NCBI GenBank assembly: GCA_017561205.1
Contig: JAFZDL010000025.1
Coordinates: 1 to 64,000 of the forward strand
Direction of reading: 5' to 3'
Source of the DNA: Oscillospiraceae bacterium
Lineage (GTDB): Bacteria; Bacillota; Clostridia; Oscillospirales; Oscillospiraceae
Length of the DNA stretch: 64,000 bases
Shown: positions 49,362 to 57,858 of the stretch, one piece after another
Layout of the letters: each line of letters begins with the position of its first letter
Position numbering within the stretch: position 1 is the stretch's first letter
Program-made: the position numbers and the translations under genes
The notes under the pieces: model-generated
Databases searched by the model: none
The model's input: the letters and a program-made list of their open reading frames with translations, nothing else
Told to the model about the DNA's origin: nothing

Positions 49362-51887
49362 TTACTTTGCCTCATACCAGCTCTTTCCCCACTTTGCCTC
49401 CGCCAGCAAGGGTACTTGCAGCTGTGCTACCTGTTCCATCTCATGGCTTATGCATTCAGCCACCTGCGGGGCAATTCCTTCGGGGCATTCCACGATCAGT
49501 TCATCGTGAACCTGCAGAAGAAGTTTTGCATCGGGGAACTTTTCAGAAAGGGCTTGATCAACCTTGATCATTGCCAGTTTAATCAGATCCGCAGCAGTGC
49601 CCTGGATAGGTGTGTTCAAAGCAATTCGCTCACCGCTTTGGCGAATATTAAAATTAGTGCTCTTCAGTTCTGTGATCTCTCTGCGACGGCCATAAAGAGT
49701 TTGGGTAAAACCAGTGCTTGTAGCATCTGCTACTACTTGCTTCATATAAGCCTTTACACCGGGGTAATTAGCAAGATAGCTCTCAATATAGGCCTTAGCC
49801 TCATAACGGCTGACACCAATATCCTCCGCCAAAGAGAACTCAGAAATGCCATACACAATGCCAAAATTAACTGCCTTTGCGTGTCGGCGCTGCAGCGGTG
49901 TGACCTGCTCTGCAGGTACAGCAAACACCTGAGATGCCGTAACCGTATGGATATCCATACCACTGCGGAAAGCTTCCTGCATTGTTGTGTCGCCTGCAAT
50001 ATGGGCAAGGACACGCAGTTCGATCTGGCTGTAGTCCGCATCTACCAAAACACAACCAGGTTTAGGAATAAACATTTTCCGGATCTCCGCACCCAAATCA
50101 GTCCGCACAGGAATATTCTGCAGATTCGGCTCTGTGGAAGAAAGCCGACCGGTGGCAGTTACCAGATTTTGAAATGTGGTGTGAATCCGACCATCTTCAC
50201 CAATGGCTTTCATCAAGCCCTCCGCATAGGTGGAGTTCAGCTTGGTAAGCATTCGGTAATCCATAATCGCCGGAATAATGGGGTGCTTACTTTTCAGCTT
50301 TTCCAGCACTTCTGCATTGGTGGAATAACCGGTCTTCGTCTTCTTGACCGGCGGCAGACCCAGTTTATCAAAGAGCAGTTCTCCCAACTGCTTGGTGGAA
50401 TTGATATTAAATGGTCCGTCAGCATATCCAAAGATCAAAGTTTCACAATCCGCAATACGCTGAGAAAGCATTTTACCAAACTGTTCCAGCTGCTCTTTGT
50501 CGATAGCTACACCGGCTTTTTCCATCTTATAAAGCACAGGACAAAGGGGTAACTCGATATCGTAATACAAGCTGTCCATTCCCTGCTTCTTCAATTCACC
50601 ATCCAGCATAGGGTATAAATTCCACAAAGCCTGAGCGCAAGCAGCTGCATCATTATCATCTACATTAACACCCAGATGGTTAATTGCCAGTTTGGACACC
50701 GGATACTCTGAAGCAGACGGATTCAGGTCATAAGCTGCCAAGGCTGTGTCAAACGTAAATGCACCGCAACCAACACCCAAATTGTCCAATGCATGCATTG
50801 TGGACTTCATATCATGGCAGATGTGGTCGCCCTTAGGCAAGGTAACGCCCATCTGCACTTCCATAGGCGTCAGCACGCAAACACCGTCACTACAGGCAAC
50901 ACCTAAGGTTCCATCGGGTGCCAAATAGACTGCGCACTGGGTTTCCTTATCGGGAAGGCAATCCAGTTGGGGCAATTCTTTTACCTCTGCGGTTACAGGT
51001 GTTGCCGAAAGACCGGCATCCCGTAGACCGTATTTATCAATTAACCGCACAAATTCCAATCTTTGGAAAATTGCATACAGTTCCTGCTTGTTGTAAGGCT
51101 GTACAATGGCATCCTTCGGTTCAAAATCAATGGGCGCATTGCAACGAATAGTAGCCAAATCATAGGAAAGAACAGCATTATCTTTACTGCTTTCCAGCTT
51201 TTCGCGCAGTTTGGGGCGGATGGATTCATCCGTCAAATTCTCATAAACACCATCTAACGAACCGAATTTCAAAAGAAGTTCTGTTGCTGTCTTAGGGCCA
51301 ACACCGGCAACACCGGGAATATTATCGGAAGAATCACCCATCAGCGCTTTCAAATCAATCAGTTTTTTGGGTTCAAATCCGTACTCCTCCTGGAATCTCT
51401 CTACATCGTAGAGGGTTGCAGTGGTTTGTCCCATCTTGCTGATAACCAGCTTTACATGGACATTCTTGTCAATGAGCTGTAGGCTGTCACGGTCACCGGT
51501 TACGATCACGCATTCCCATTCATTGTTGCTGCAAATACGACTGACAGTACCGATTACATCATCGGCCTCCCAGCCCTGGCAAGCATAGATGGGGATATTC
51601 ATTGCGCTCAGAACCTGCTTCATCACAGGCATCTGCTGTGCCAATTCCTCGGGCATAGGATGCCGGGTAGCCTTGTATCCGTCATACATTGTATGGCGAA
51701 AGGTGGGGCCGTGAAGATCGAAGGCAACACAGACCGCATCCGGCTGCTCCTCCTTCTCCATCTTCTCCAAAATGTTCAGAAAACCGTAGACAGCATGGGT
51801 AAAAAGCCCCTCACGATTGGTAAGGGGCTTAACACCGTAATATGCGCGGTTTATAACACTGTTTCCGTCAAGGATCAGCAGTTTCAT
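49362..51887 (-). CDS. polA: DNA polymerase I
   Basis: The 841-aa enzyme has a 5'-3' nuclease domain (about 1-290; LLILDGNSVINRAYYGV, GDSSDNIPGVAGVGPKTATELL). A degenerate 3'-5' exonuclease domain follows (about 300-455) without the DxE proofreading motif. The family A polymerase ends the protein: VDADYSQIELRVLAHI, RRHAKAVNFGIVYG, LLQVHDELIVECPE. It fills gaps and removes RNA primers. ATG 51887 shares ATGA with the cysS stop and has GGAG upstream. Loss of proofreading residues is normal for Bacillus and clostridial Pol I. It is downstream of a Cys T-box. Confidence 0.97.
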   Translation of the reverse strand: MKLLILDGNSVINRAYYGVKPLTNREGLFTHAVYGFLNILEKMEKEEQPDAVCVAFDLHGPTFRHTMYDGYKATRHPMPEELAQQMPVMKQVLSAMNIPIYACQGWEADDVIGTVSRICSNNEWECVIVTGDRDSLQLIDKNVHVKLVISKMGQTTATLYDVERFQEEYGFEPKKLIDLKALMGDSSDNIPGVAGVGPKTATELLLKFGSLDGVYENLTDESIRPKLREKLESSKDNAVLSYDLATIRCNAPIDFEPKDAIVQPYNKQELYAIFQRLEFVRLIDKYGLRDAGLSATPVTAEVKELPQLDCLPDKETQCAVYLAPDGTLGVACSDGVCVLTPMEVQMGVTLPKGDHICHDMKSTMHALDNLGVGCGAFTFDTALAAYDLNPSASEYPVSKLAINHLGVNVDDNDAAACAQALWNLYPMLDGELKKQGMDSLYYDIELPLCPVLYKMEKAGVAIDKEQLEQFGKMLSQRIADCETLIFGYADGPFNINSTKQLGELLFDKLGLPPVKKTKTGYSTNAEVLEKLKSKHPIIPAIMDYRMLTKLNSTYAEGLMKAIGEDGRIHTTFQNLVTATGRLSSTEPNLQNIPVRTDLGAEIRKMFIPKPGCVLVDADYSQIELRVLAHIAGDTTMQEAFRSGMDIHTVTASQVFAVPAEQVTPLQRRHAKAVNFGIVYGISEFSLAEDIGVSRYEAKAYIESYLANYPGVKAYMKQVVADATSTGFTQTLYGRRREITELKSTNFNIRQSGERIALNTPIQGTAADLIKLAMIKVDQALSEKFPDAKLLLQVHDELIVECPEGIAPQVAECISHEMEQVAQLQVPLLAEAKWGKSWYEAK

Positions 51888-53299
51888 ACTTTTCTCCATT
51901 TTGCGCCTTGGGGCGTATCAATAATTTCAATACCGCGAGCCTTCAGCTCATCACGGATGCGGTCTGCTTCAGCATAGTTTTTTTCTTTCTTTGCCTGGGT
52001 ACGGGCAGCAACCAACGCATCGATCTCCGGATCAGCCGAGGCAGCAGCATCTTCCGCTTGCTGCTTTTTCAGCTTTTCAGCAGCAGAAATAAGATTCAAG
52101 CTCAGTACCTTGTCGAAATCAGCGATAGCTGCCAACTTGGTGGCATCATTGCATTTTGCCTTCAGCACATCATAAACAGCAGTGACAGCAACAGAGGTAT
52201 TCAAATCACCCTCCAGTGCCTTCACAAAACGCTGCTTCAGCTCAGCAAATGCATCGGCGTCCACTTCACCCTCGTTTTTGAAGGTAGCAATCTTGGCAAC
52301 CATCTTATTATAGGCAACCACAGCGTTGTCAAGATTTTCCCATGTAAACACCAGGTTCTTGCGGTAGTGGCTCTGAAGGCAGAACAGGCGGTAAGCCATA
52401 GGGTCATAGCCCTTTTTCTCCAGCAGGGACACAGTGAGAAAATCACCTTTGGACTTACTCATCTTACCGGATTCATCATTCAGATGCATCACGTGGAACC
52501 AGTAATTGCACCACTTGTGTCCCAGGTAGCTTTCAGACTGGGCAATCTCATTGGTATGATGTGGGAAAGCATTATCAATGCCACCGCAATGAATATCCAG
52601 ATCTTCACCCAGATGCTTCATCGAGATGCAGGAACATTCAATATGCCAACCGGGATAGCCAACACCCCAGGGAGAATCCCATTTCAGCGCTTGATCCTCG
52701 AACTTGGACTTTGTAAACCACAGGACGAAGTCATTTTTATTCTTCTTGTTAGTGTCTTCTTCCACACCCTCACGGACGCCGGTGGCCAAATCCTCCTCAT
52801 CATGATCGTTGAAGACATAGTACTTATCCAGCGTAGAGGTGTCAAAATAAACATTACCGCCAACAAAATATGCCTTGCCATTATCCAGTAGAGTCTGAAC
52901 CATATGGATATATTCATCAATGCAGTTGGTAGCAGGCTCAACGACATCGGGCCATTTGATATTCAGCTTGTCGCAGTCAGCACGGAAGGCTTCGGTGTAA
53001 TACCGGGCAATATCCATAACAGACTTATTCTCCCGCTTGGCGCCCTTGAGCATTTTATCCTCACCGGTATCTGCATCAGATGCCAAATGACCCACATCGG
53101 TGATGTTCATAACTCGCCGAACGTTATAACCAACATAGCGCAAACTTTTCTCAAGAACATCCTCCATAATATAGGTGCGCAAATTACCAATATGGGCATA
53201 GTGGTACACAGTAGGTCCACAGGTGTACATCTTCACCACATCGGGAGAATTGGGCTGAAACAGTTCTTTCTTATGGGACAGGGAATTATAAAGATACAT
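51884..53299 (-). CDS. cysS: Cysteinyl-tRNA synthetase
   Basis: The 471-aa class I synthetase has KMYTCGPTVYHYAHIGNLRTYI (zinc Cys and HIGH), ARYYTEAFRADCDKLNI, WHIECSCISMKHLG, HGGIDNAFPHHTNEIAQSE (zinc His) and the KMSKS loop GKMSKSKGDFLTVSLL. An anticodon-binding helical C-terminus follows. It charges tRNA-Cys. GGAGG lies 7-8 nt before ATG 53299. Transcription is under a T-box leader with its own promoter. cysS heads cysS-polA-rimI-tsaD-GNAT, whose genes overlap or abut. Confidence 0.98.
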   Translation of the reverse strand: MYLYNSLSHKKELFQPNSPDVVKMYTCGPTVYHYAHIGNLRTYIMEDVLEKSLRYVGYNVRRVMNITDVGHLASDADTGEDKMLKGAKRENKSVMDIARYYTEAFRADCDKLNIKWPDVVEPATNCIDEYIHMVQTLLDNGKAYFVGGNVYFDTSTLDKYYVFNDHDEEDLATGVREGVEEDTNKKNKNDFVLWFTKSKFEDQALKWDSPWGVGYPGWHIECSCISMKHLGEDLDIHCGGIDNAFPHHTNEIAQSESYLGHKWCNYWFHVMHLNDESGKMSKSKGDFLTVSLLEKKGYDPMAYRLFCLQSHYRKNLVFTWENLDNAVVAYNKMVAKIATFKNEGEVDADAFAELKQRFVKALEGDLNTSVAVTAVYDVLKAKCNDATKLAAIADFDKVLSLNLISAAEKLKKQQAEDAAASADPEIDALVAARTQAKKEKNYAEADRIRDELKARGIEIIDTPQGAKWRKV

Positions 53300-53320
53300 A
53301 GTTTTTCCTCCAAATTTAAT

Positions 53321-53355
53321 AAAAAACGCCTCTTATGCCATCAGCACAAGAGGCG
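53321..53355 (-). terminator. T-box regulatory terminator of cysS
   Basis: On the - strand CGCCTCTT (53355-53348) pairs with AAGAGGCG (53334-53327), followed by T6 (53326-53321). It lies between the T-box motif and the cysS SD. Confidence 0.9.
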
Positions 53356-53515
53356 GGTCAAACAACTCGCGGTTCCACTCTTATTTATCACTCAAAACAT
53401 ATTCGCTCCCGGACGCACTTTCCTGCCACCGACACCACCCGGGCTTACAGCCGACGACCCAGGCTCTCTGTAGGATTGGAAGCAGTACTCTTTCCGTTCA
53501 CAGCGATATTTAGTT
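53321..53515 (-). promoter_or_regulatory. T-box riboswitch controlling the cysS operon
   Basis: The leader of about 195 nt contains the T-box GAGTGGAACCGCG on the - strand (53368-53380), a variant of AGGGTGGNACCGCG, followed by the regulated terminator. Upstream lie a stem-I-like region with AAAGAGTACTGCTTCC and ACAGAGAGCC, and a GCCCGGGTGG...CCGGGAGC region. A TGC (Cys) triplet occurs in AGTACTGCTTCC, but I cannot prove it is the specifier. Uncharged tRNA-Cys should stabilise antitermination. The promoter is directly upstream. Confidence 0.92.
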
Positions 53516-53521
53516 GTAGAT

Positions 53522-53551
53522 ATTTTAACATTAAATTATCGGTTTTGTCAA
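53522..53551 (-). promoter_or_regulatory. Promoter of the cysS operon
   Basis: On the - strand, -35 TTGACA (53546-53551), an 18-nt spacer and -10 TAAAAT (53522-53527). It lies back to back with the lipoprotein promoter. Confidence 0.78.
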
Positions 53552-53559
53552 GAATATCA

Positions 53560-53588
53560 TTGCCCAAAGTCGGGAATTATGGTATAGT
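53560..53588 (+). promoter_or_regulatory. Promoter of the DUF3298-type lipoprotein gene
   Basis: -35 TTGCCC (53560-53565), a 17-nt spacer and -10 TATAGT (53583-53588, repeated as a second TATAGT at 53588-53593). Its -35 is only 8 bp from the cysS -35. Confidence 0.65.
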
Positions 53589-53620
53589 ATAGTTAAATTA
53601 TATCCAGTGGAGGGAATAAT

Positions 53621-54787
53621 ATGAAAAAACAGATTGCAATTATTCTCGCACTTTCCGTTGCCATCACCTTGGCCGGCTGTGCAAAGACTCCAACAAACAC
53701 CCCTACCCCCACCGAAACAGTCGCAGCCACCCATGCGTCGACTGCCACAACAGCCCCTACCGCTCCTACAGGTCCTGCAGAAACTATGATCGCTGTGGAT
53801 GTGGGTGTTACTACCCAAGATACAACCGCCGAGGACGGAACTGTTCTGTTCCAGCGAACCAATCAGAAAATGCATTTAATCTTGAACAATGCCGAAGTTG
53901 CAGATAAAATCACAAAGGATTTCCTCAATCGGTTAGACATTGAGCAGGATGCTACCACTATTGAAGCAACAGCAAAAGCTGCTTATAACGGCAACGCAAA
54001 CTGGATGCCTTATTTCTATGGCCTCACTTATAATCCCCAAAGAATCGATCAAAAGGTTTTAAGTTTTTACGGAGATAAGGTCAAATTCACGGGCACTGCC
54101 CACCCTGAGCGATCTCGTAAGGGCGCCAACTATGATCTCGCTACCGGTGATGTATTGACCCTCGCCAGTATTATGACCGCAGAAGCATCTACCGATGATT
54201 TCTGCAAGCTGGTTTTAGAGGCCCTTGCTGAGCGTGCCGAGGGTGATTTCCTGCGGGAAGGTTATTCTGAGGATGTAAAACGGCGCTTTACTTCTGATCC
54301 AACCCAGGATGAGAACTGGTATTTCACCACCGCCGGTCTGTGCTTCTACTTTGACCCCTATGAAATTGCACCCTACACCTCCGGTGTGATCACCGCCGAG
54401 ATCCCCTATGAAAAGCTTAACGGTTTAGTGCATACTGACTACCTTCCTGCTGCCCGCGCTACTGCAACCGGCGAGGTTACCATCTCTGCCTTCACCTCTG
54501 ATTTGGCTGAAAACTTCAATCACACCGCCGAACTGGTAATGGATCCCGAAGGCAAGATGTACTTGGTGCACACGGAGGGCACTGTGCAGGATATCCGCAT
54601 CACCTTTACAGATGACACGGGCAGCTATACTGTCTTTGCCGCCAACAGTTTGTCTGACGGAGAAGCTATTATGGTACAGGCGCAGGATGCCAGGAACCTG
54701 GAATTGAGCTACCTGTCTAACGGCAGAACTGTAAAAGAACAAATTATAAAACGAGTTAGCGACCCCTTAGCACCCCCGGAAGGTTAA
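53621..54787 (+). CDS. Lipoprotein with DUF3298/RsiV-like domain
   Basis: The 388-aa protein has a type II signal peptide with lipobox LAGC (Cys20), followed by a Thr/Pro/Ala linker (about 22-55). The ectodomain has a DUF4163-like N-terminal part (VTTQDTTAEDGTVLFQRTNQK) and a DUF3298-like part (YDLATGDVLTLASIM and WYFTTAGLCFYFDPYEIAPYTSGVITAEIPYEKL, about 240-270). Such domains occur in RsiV and PdaC, which bind lysozyme or deacetylate glycans. No transmembrane anti-sigma part or catalytic domain is present here, so a wall-binding or sensing role is only a guess. Start ATG 53621 has GGAGGG at 7 nt. It is monocistronic. Confidence 0.83.
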   Translation: MKKQIAIILALSVAITLAGCAKTPTNTPTPTETVAATHASTATTAPTAPTGPAETMIAVDVGVTTQDTTAEDGTVLFQRTNQKMHLILNNAEVADKITKDFLNRLDIEQDATTIEATAKAAYNGNANWMPYFYGLTYNPQRIDQKVLSFYGDKVKFTGTAHPERSRKGANYDLATGDVLTLASIMTAEASTDDFCKLVLEALAERAEGDFLREGYSEDVKRRFTSDPTQDENWYFTTAGLCFYFDPYEIAPYTSGVITAEIPYEKLNGLVHTDYLPAARATATGEVTISAFTSDLAENFNHTAELVMDPEGKMYLVHTEGTVQDIRITFTDDTGSYTVFAANSLSDGEAIMVQAQDARNLELSYLSNGRTVKEQIIKRVSDPLAPPEG

Positions 54788-54806
54788 CCACCTTCCGGTT
54801 TTTTTA
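54776..54806 (+). terminator. Terminator after the lipoprotein gene
   Basis: CCGGAAGG (54776-54783) pairs with CCTTCCGG (54791-54798), followed by T7. The loop contains the stop codon. Confidence 0.88.
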
Positions 54807-54864
54807 GAAATTGCTATTTTTTGCATTGTGTGTTACAATCGAGAAAAATACAAAGGGAGCCGTT

Positions 54865-56022
54865 ATGAAAGAAGTCATTACCTATGTAACTGAAAACAAA
54901 ACACTCCGCAAGCTGACTTTGAGCAAATGCACAGACAACAGCATCCTGCGTGCCACTGGTCGGCTGATTGAAATCAAGGGTGTCCCCTATCTTGCTTTGG
55001 AAACATTTTATGCCGATGGCAAAGTACAGCAAAAGAACATCCCCGTTAACGAAGTTACCAATACAATTTCACAATGTATTCCTGAACAGTACAAGCAGCT
55101 GAATATCTCCACAACAAATGGTGACTGCGAAGTCAAAGCTTCCAAAAAGGGAAAAATCACTGTCATTGACCGAATCAAGAAGGACAATGTTGTTTCCGTC
55201 GATTTGACTCACAATCGGCAAAAGCAGTATATAATTCCTGCCGATACCCCTGTGGATTTTTTAATTGCATTAGGTGTACAAGATCCGGCTGGTTTTATCT
55301 ACGATAAAAAGCGGGCAAAATTTCGGCAGATCAACCGTTTTTTGGAAATTGTTGCTGATGTGGAAAGCAACATCCTAACTGATAATGAATTGTATATTCT
55401 TGATCTATGCTGTGGCAAAAGCTACTTAAGTTTTGCTGTATATTACTATTTTACAGTTGTTCGCGGTTGCAAGGTCACAATGGATTGTGTGGACCTTAAA
55501 AAGGATGTAATCGAATACTGTGCATCCGTTGCTGAAAAATTGCACTATGACGGTCTGCACTTTATTGCTGGTGACATCCGGGACTTCCCTGTTCGTCGCA
55601 CACCGGATCTAACTGTATCCCTCCATGCCTGTGATATAGCAACTGATATTGTCCTGGCAAAAGGTATGGACTCCGGTTCCCGGGTGATTCTGTCCACCCC
55701 TTGCTGTCATCACGAAATGATGCACCAATTAAAGCCAACCGGAGCTTTTACAGACTTTCTGTTGGAACACTCTATTCTCAAACAGAAGCTGGCTGATGCC
55801 GCTACGGACGCACTGCGGTGCAAAGTTTTGGAGATCAACGGTTATGATGTCACAGCCTTGGAACTGATCGACCCAGAGGAAACACCCAAAAATGTACTGA
55901 TCCGCGGTATTAAACGCAATAACGCGAGCACTGCTAAAATCGCCAAATTAAAAGCAGAATACAAGGAAATCTGCGACATCTTAGGAATCCATCCCTATCT
56001 CCGAGACAAGTATTTGAAATAA
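54865..56022 (+). CDS. Class I SAM-dependent methyltransferase (Methyltransf_32-like)
   Basis: The 385-aa protein has an N-terminal strand-rich domain (about 1-150). A Rossmann methyltransferase domain follows, with motif I ILDLCCGKSYLSFAVYYYF near residue 177, MDCVDLKKDVIEYC (acidic loop), HFIAGDIRDF, LTVSLHACDIATDIVLAKGM and ILSTPCCHHEM. This matches the PF13679-type family, which includes putative RNA methyltransferases. The substrate is unknown. ATG 54865 has GGGAG 5 nt upstream; a longer frame to 54811 overlaps the preceding terminator region. There is no clear neighbour partnership, and the following 115-bp gap holds only a weak hairpin. Confidence 0.88.
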   Translation: MKEVITYVTENKTLRKLTLSKCTDNSILRATGRLIEIKGVPYLALETFYADGKVQQKNIPVNEVTNTISQCIPEQYKQLNISTTNGDCEVKASKKGKITVIDRIKKDNVVSVDLTHNRQKQYIIPADTPVDFLIALGVQDPAGFIYDKKRAKFRQINRFLEIVADVESNILTDNELYILDLCCGKSYLSFAVYYYFTVVRGCKVTMDCVDLKKDVIEYCASVAEKLHYDGLHFIAGDIRDFPVRRTPDLTVSLHACDIATDIVLAKGMDSGSRVILSTPCCHHEMMHQLKPTGAFTDFLLEHSILKQKLADAATDALRCKVLEINGYDVTALELIDPEETPKNVLIRGIKRNNASTAKIAKLKAEYKEICDILGIHPYLRDKYLK

Positions 56023-56137
56023 CAAAAAAGCCACGCAGTGTGGATCTTTATAATAAGCGCTTAATTTCCTCAAAAGTACCATACAACATTTCGTTATAAC
56101 TGCAAATACTATCTTATTGGGAAAAGGAGGAAATACT

Positions 56138-57109
56138 ATGTGCACAGCTATCACATTTCGTACTAAGGATCACTATTTTGGGAGAAATTTGGATTTCGAA
56201 CACGGGTTTGGCGAGGCCATTGTAATCACCCCCAGGAATTACCCATTTACTTTTCGAAAATCCGCGCCGATGGAAAGCCACTATGCGATTATCGGAATGG
56301 CCCTTGTAGCAAAGGGGTATCCACTCTATTTTGACGGTACAAACGAAAAAGGACTTAGTATGGCAGGGCTATATTTCCCGGGGAATGCCGTATATCAGCC
56401 GGAAAAGCGCGGTATGGATAATATTACACCTTTTGAGTTTATACCTTGGATCCTGGGAGACTGTAAAAACATCTCACAGGCGAAAGAAAAATTACGCAAT
56501 TTAAACTTGGTTGATATTGCTTACAGCGAACAATATCCCTTGTCACCCTTGCATTGGATCATTGCTGACCGTGATGCTTGTCTGGTAGCAGAACCGATGG
56601 AAGACGGCGTTCAAGTTTTTGAAAACCCTGTGGGTGTACTAACCAACAACCCTCCCTTTGATTTTCACTTGCACAATCTGACCGGATATCTGAATCTCAC
56701 CCGTGAAGAGCCAATAAGTCGCTTTGCTCCAAACTATAAATTGACGCCACACAGTCGCGGCATGGGTGCTATTGGCCTGCCGGGCGATCTATCATCCCCT
56801 TCCCGTTTTGTCAGGGCTTCATTTGTCAAGCTGAACTCTGTATGCGAGGAAAATGATACTTCATCTATCAGTCAGTTTTTTCACATTCTTGGCTCCGTTG
56901 CTCAACAGGAAGGCTGCGCAAGAGTAGGCAGTGCCTTCGAAAAGACCATCTATACAAGCTGCTGCAATACGGATAGCGGAATCTATTATTACACCACCTA
57001 TGATAACTTTCAAATCACAGGTATATCCATGCACCATACCGACTTGGATTGTTGTGAAGCATCCGTATTTCCTCTTAACACTCAGCAACAAATCAAAATG
57101 GAAAACTAA
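56138..57109 (+). CDS. bsh: Choloylglycine hydrolase-family protein, probable bile salt hydrolase
   Basis: The 323-aa Ntn hydrolase starts MCTAITFRTKDHYFGRNLDF. Cys2 becomes the N-terminal nucleophile, with Arg16 and Asp19 in the FGRNLD motif. VITPRNYPF, the Asn170-Asn171 motif in GVLTNNPPFDFHL and MGAIGLPGDLSSPSRFVRASF with Arg223 match bile salt hydrolases. These enzymes cleave glycine or taurine from conjugated bile acids; penicillin V acylases share the fold but usually lack the GLPGDLSSPSRFVRA stretch. AAGGAGG precedes ATG 56138, a strong SD. It is a cytosolic enzyme without a signal peptide. No clear promoter was found. The name is a family-level call. Confidence 0.82.
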   Translation: MCTAITFRTKDHYFGRNLDFEHGFGEAIVITPRNYPFTFRKSAPMESHYAIIGMALVAKGYPLYFDGTNEKGLSMAGLYFPGNAVYQPEKRGMDNITPFEFIPWILGDCKNISQAKEKLRNLNLVDIAYSEQYPLSPLHWIIADRDACLVAEPMEDGVQVFENPVGVLTNNPPFDFHLHNLTGYLNLTREEPISRFAPNYKLTPHSRGMGAIGLPGDLSSPSRFVRASFVKLNSVCEENDTSSISQFFHILGSVAQQEGCARVGSAFEKTIYTSCCNTDSGIYYYTTYDNFQITGISMHHTDLDCCEASVFPLNTQQQIKMEN

Positions 57110-57137
57110 AAAGCTCTGCCCACATGGGCAGAGCTTT
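57110..57137. terminator. Hairpin terminator between the bile salt hydrolase gene and carD
   Basis: AAAGCTCTGCCC (57110-57121) pairs perfectly with GGGCAGAGCTTT (57126-57137), loop ACAT. The T-tract is short on the + side (CTTTCTCATTC), so strength is uncertain. Confidence 0.7.
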
Positions 57138-57138
57138 C

Positions 57139-57639
57139 TCATTCTTTTATTGCGTTTATAATATAATTACCTACCTCATTGGGTTCTATTCCCAACACCA
57201 AGGAAAATTCCTCGCCAAGCAAATTTTCTGCATCCCGAAGAAAATTCACATCGCACAGATGCAACCGCCGCTCCTGAGCCAACAAGTTTTCCTTGTGAAT
57301 ATGCAGTGCCCTTACCATCGACAGCAACGCTACTCTGTCACCGCCGGTAATCAACTCCCGGTACTTTTGTTTTCTTTGATTTTCGTCTTCTATCCACACA
57401 TTCATTGTTGCTTCAGGGGATGAAAGGAGCGTGTCCAGCTGTTCTTTATTGAGCATCGGCTTCATTTTCGACACAGCTGCTGCATTCTGCGTAGGCACAT
57501 AGTAACGATCCCCGGTATGCTTCACCGGTTCCAGAACATAGTACTCAACGCTGTTGCGTCCAATTCGCTGGACTTCCAGTCCTAAAATTCTGCATACACC
57601 GTGCATTCCGTAAACAACCAAATCTCCCTGCTGAAACAT
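57139..57639 (-). CDS. CarD/CdnL-family transcriptional regulator
   Basis: The 166-aa protein has the CarD_TRCF RNA-polymerase-interaction domain (FQQGDLVVYGMHGVCRILGLEVQRIG, YYVLEPVKHTGDRYYVPTQ), about residues 1-65. A helical C-terminal domain (about 80-166) follows with ENQRKQKYRELITGGDRVALLSMVRALHIHKE. CarD-like proteins bind the RNAP beta subunit and stabilise open promoter complexes. ATG 57639 follows GGGGTGA; a longer frame to 57696 overlaps the -10 box. It is monocistronic and convergent with the bile-salt-hydrolase gene. Confidence 0.9.
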   Translation of the reverse strand: MFQQGDLVVYGMHGVCRILGLEVQRIGRNSVEYYVLEPVKHTGDRYYVPTQNAAAVSKMKPMLNKEQLDTLLSSPEATMNVWIEDENQRKQKYRELITGGDRVALLSMVRALHIHKENLLAQERRLHLCDVNFLRDAENLLGEEFSLVLGIEPNEVGNYIINAIKE

Positions 57640-57667
57640 AATCTCACCCCTTATCCTTGGTAATATA

Positions 57668-57673
57668 ATTATA
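57668..57673 (-). promoter_or_regulatory. Probable -10 element of carD
   Basis: TATAAT on the - strand lies 29 nt upstream of the ATG. The matching -35 (GTGAAA) is poor. Confidence 0.45.
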
Positions 57674-57824
57674 ACATAAAGAAAATAGGATTTCACATAG
57701 GAAAAACACCCAAATTCGCAGTCCCTTATATAGTGTAAAATTCATAAAAATGATATATCGGTGGAGTATTTTTCATTTTTACTGAAATTCAAAAATTTCT
57801 CTTTATTTACGGAGGATTTTGTTA

Positions 57825-57830
57825 TATAAT
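57825..57830 (+). promoter_or_regulatory. Probable -10 element of the proBAC operon
   Basis: TATAAT (57825-57830) follows a TTGTTA stretch, 28 nt before the proB ATG; the -35 is weak (TTTATT). The 162-bp gap between carD and proB is AT-rich, with no hairpin or T-box seen. Confidence 0.45.
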
Positions 57831-57858
57831 GTCAATAAGTTTTATTTGGAGGTTTCCT

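Noticed and set aside
56028..56054. Weak hairpin and TATAAT between the methyltransferase and bile salt hydrolase genes
   Set aside because: The stem has only four clean pairs with a bulge, and the -35 position (AAAAGC) does not match, so neither a terminator nor a promoter is claimed.
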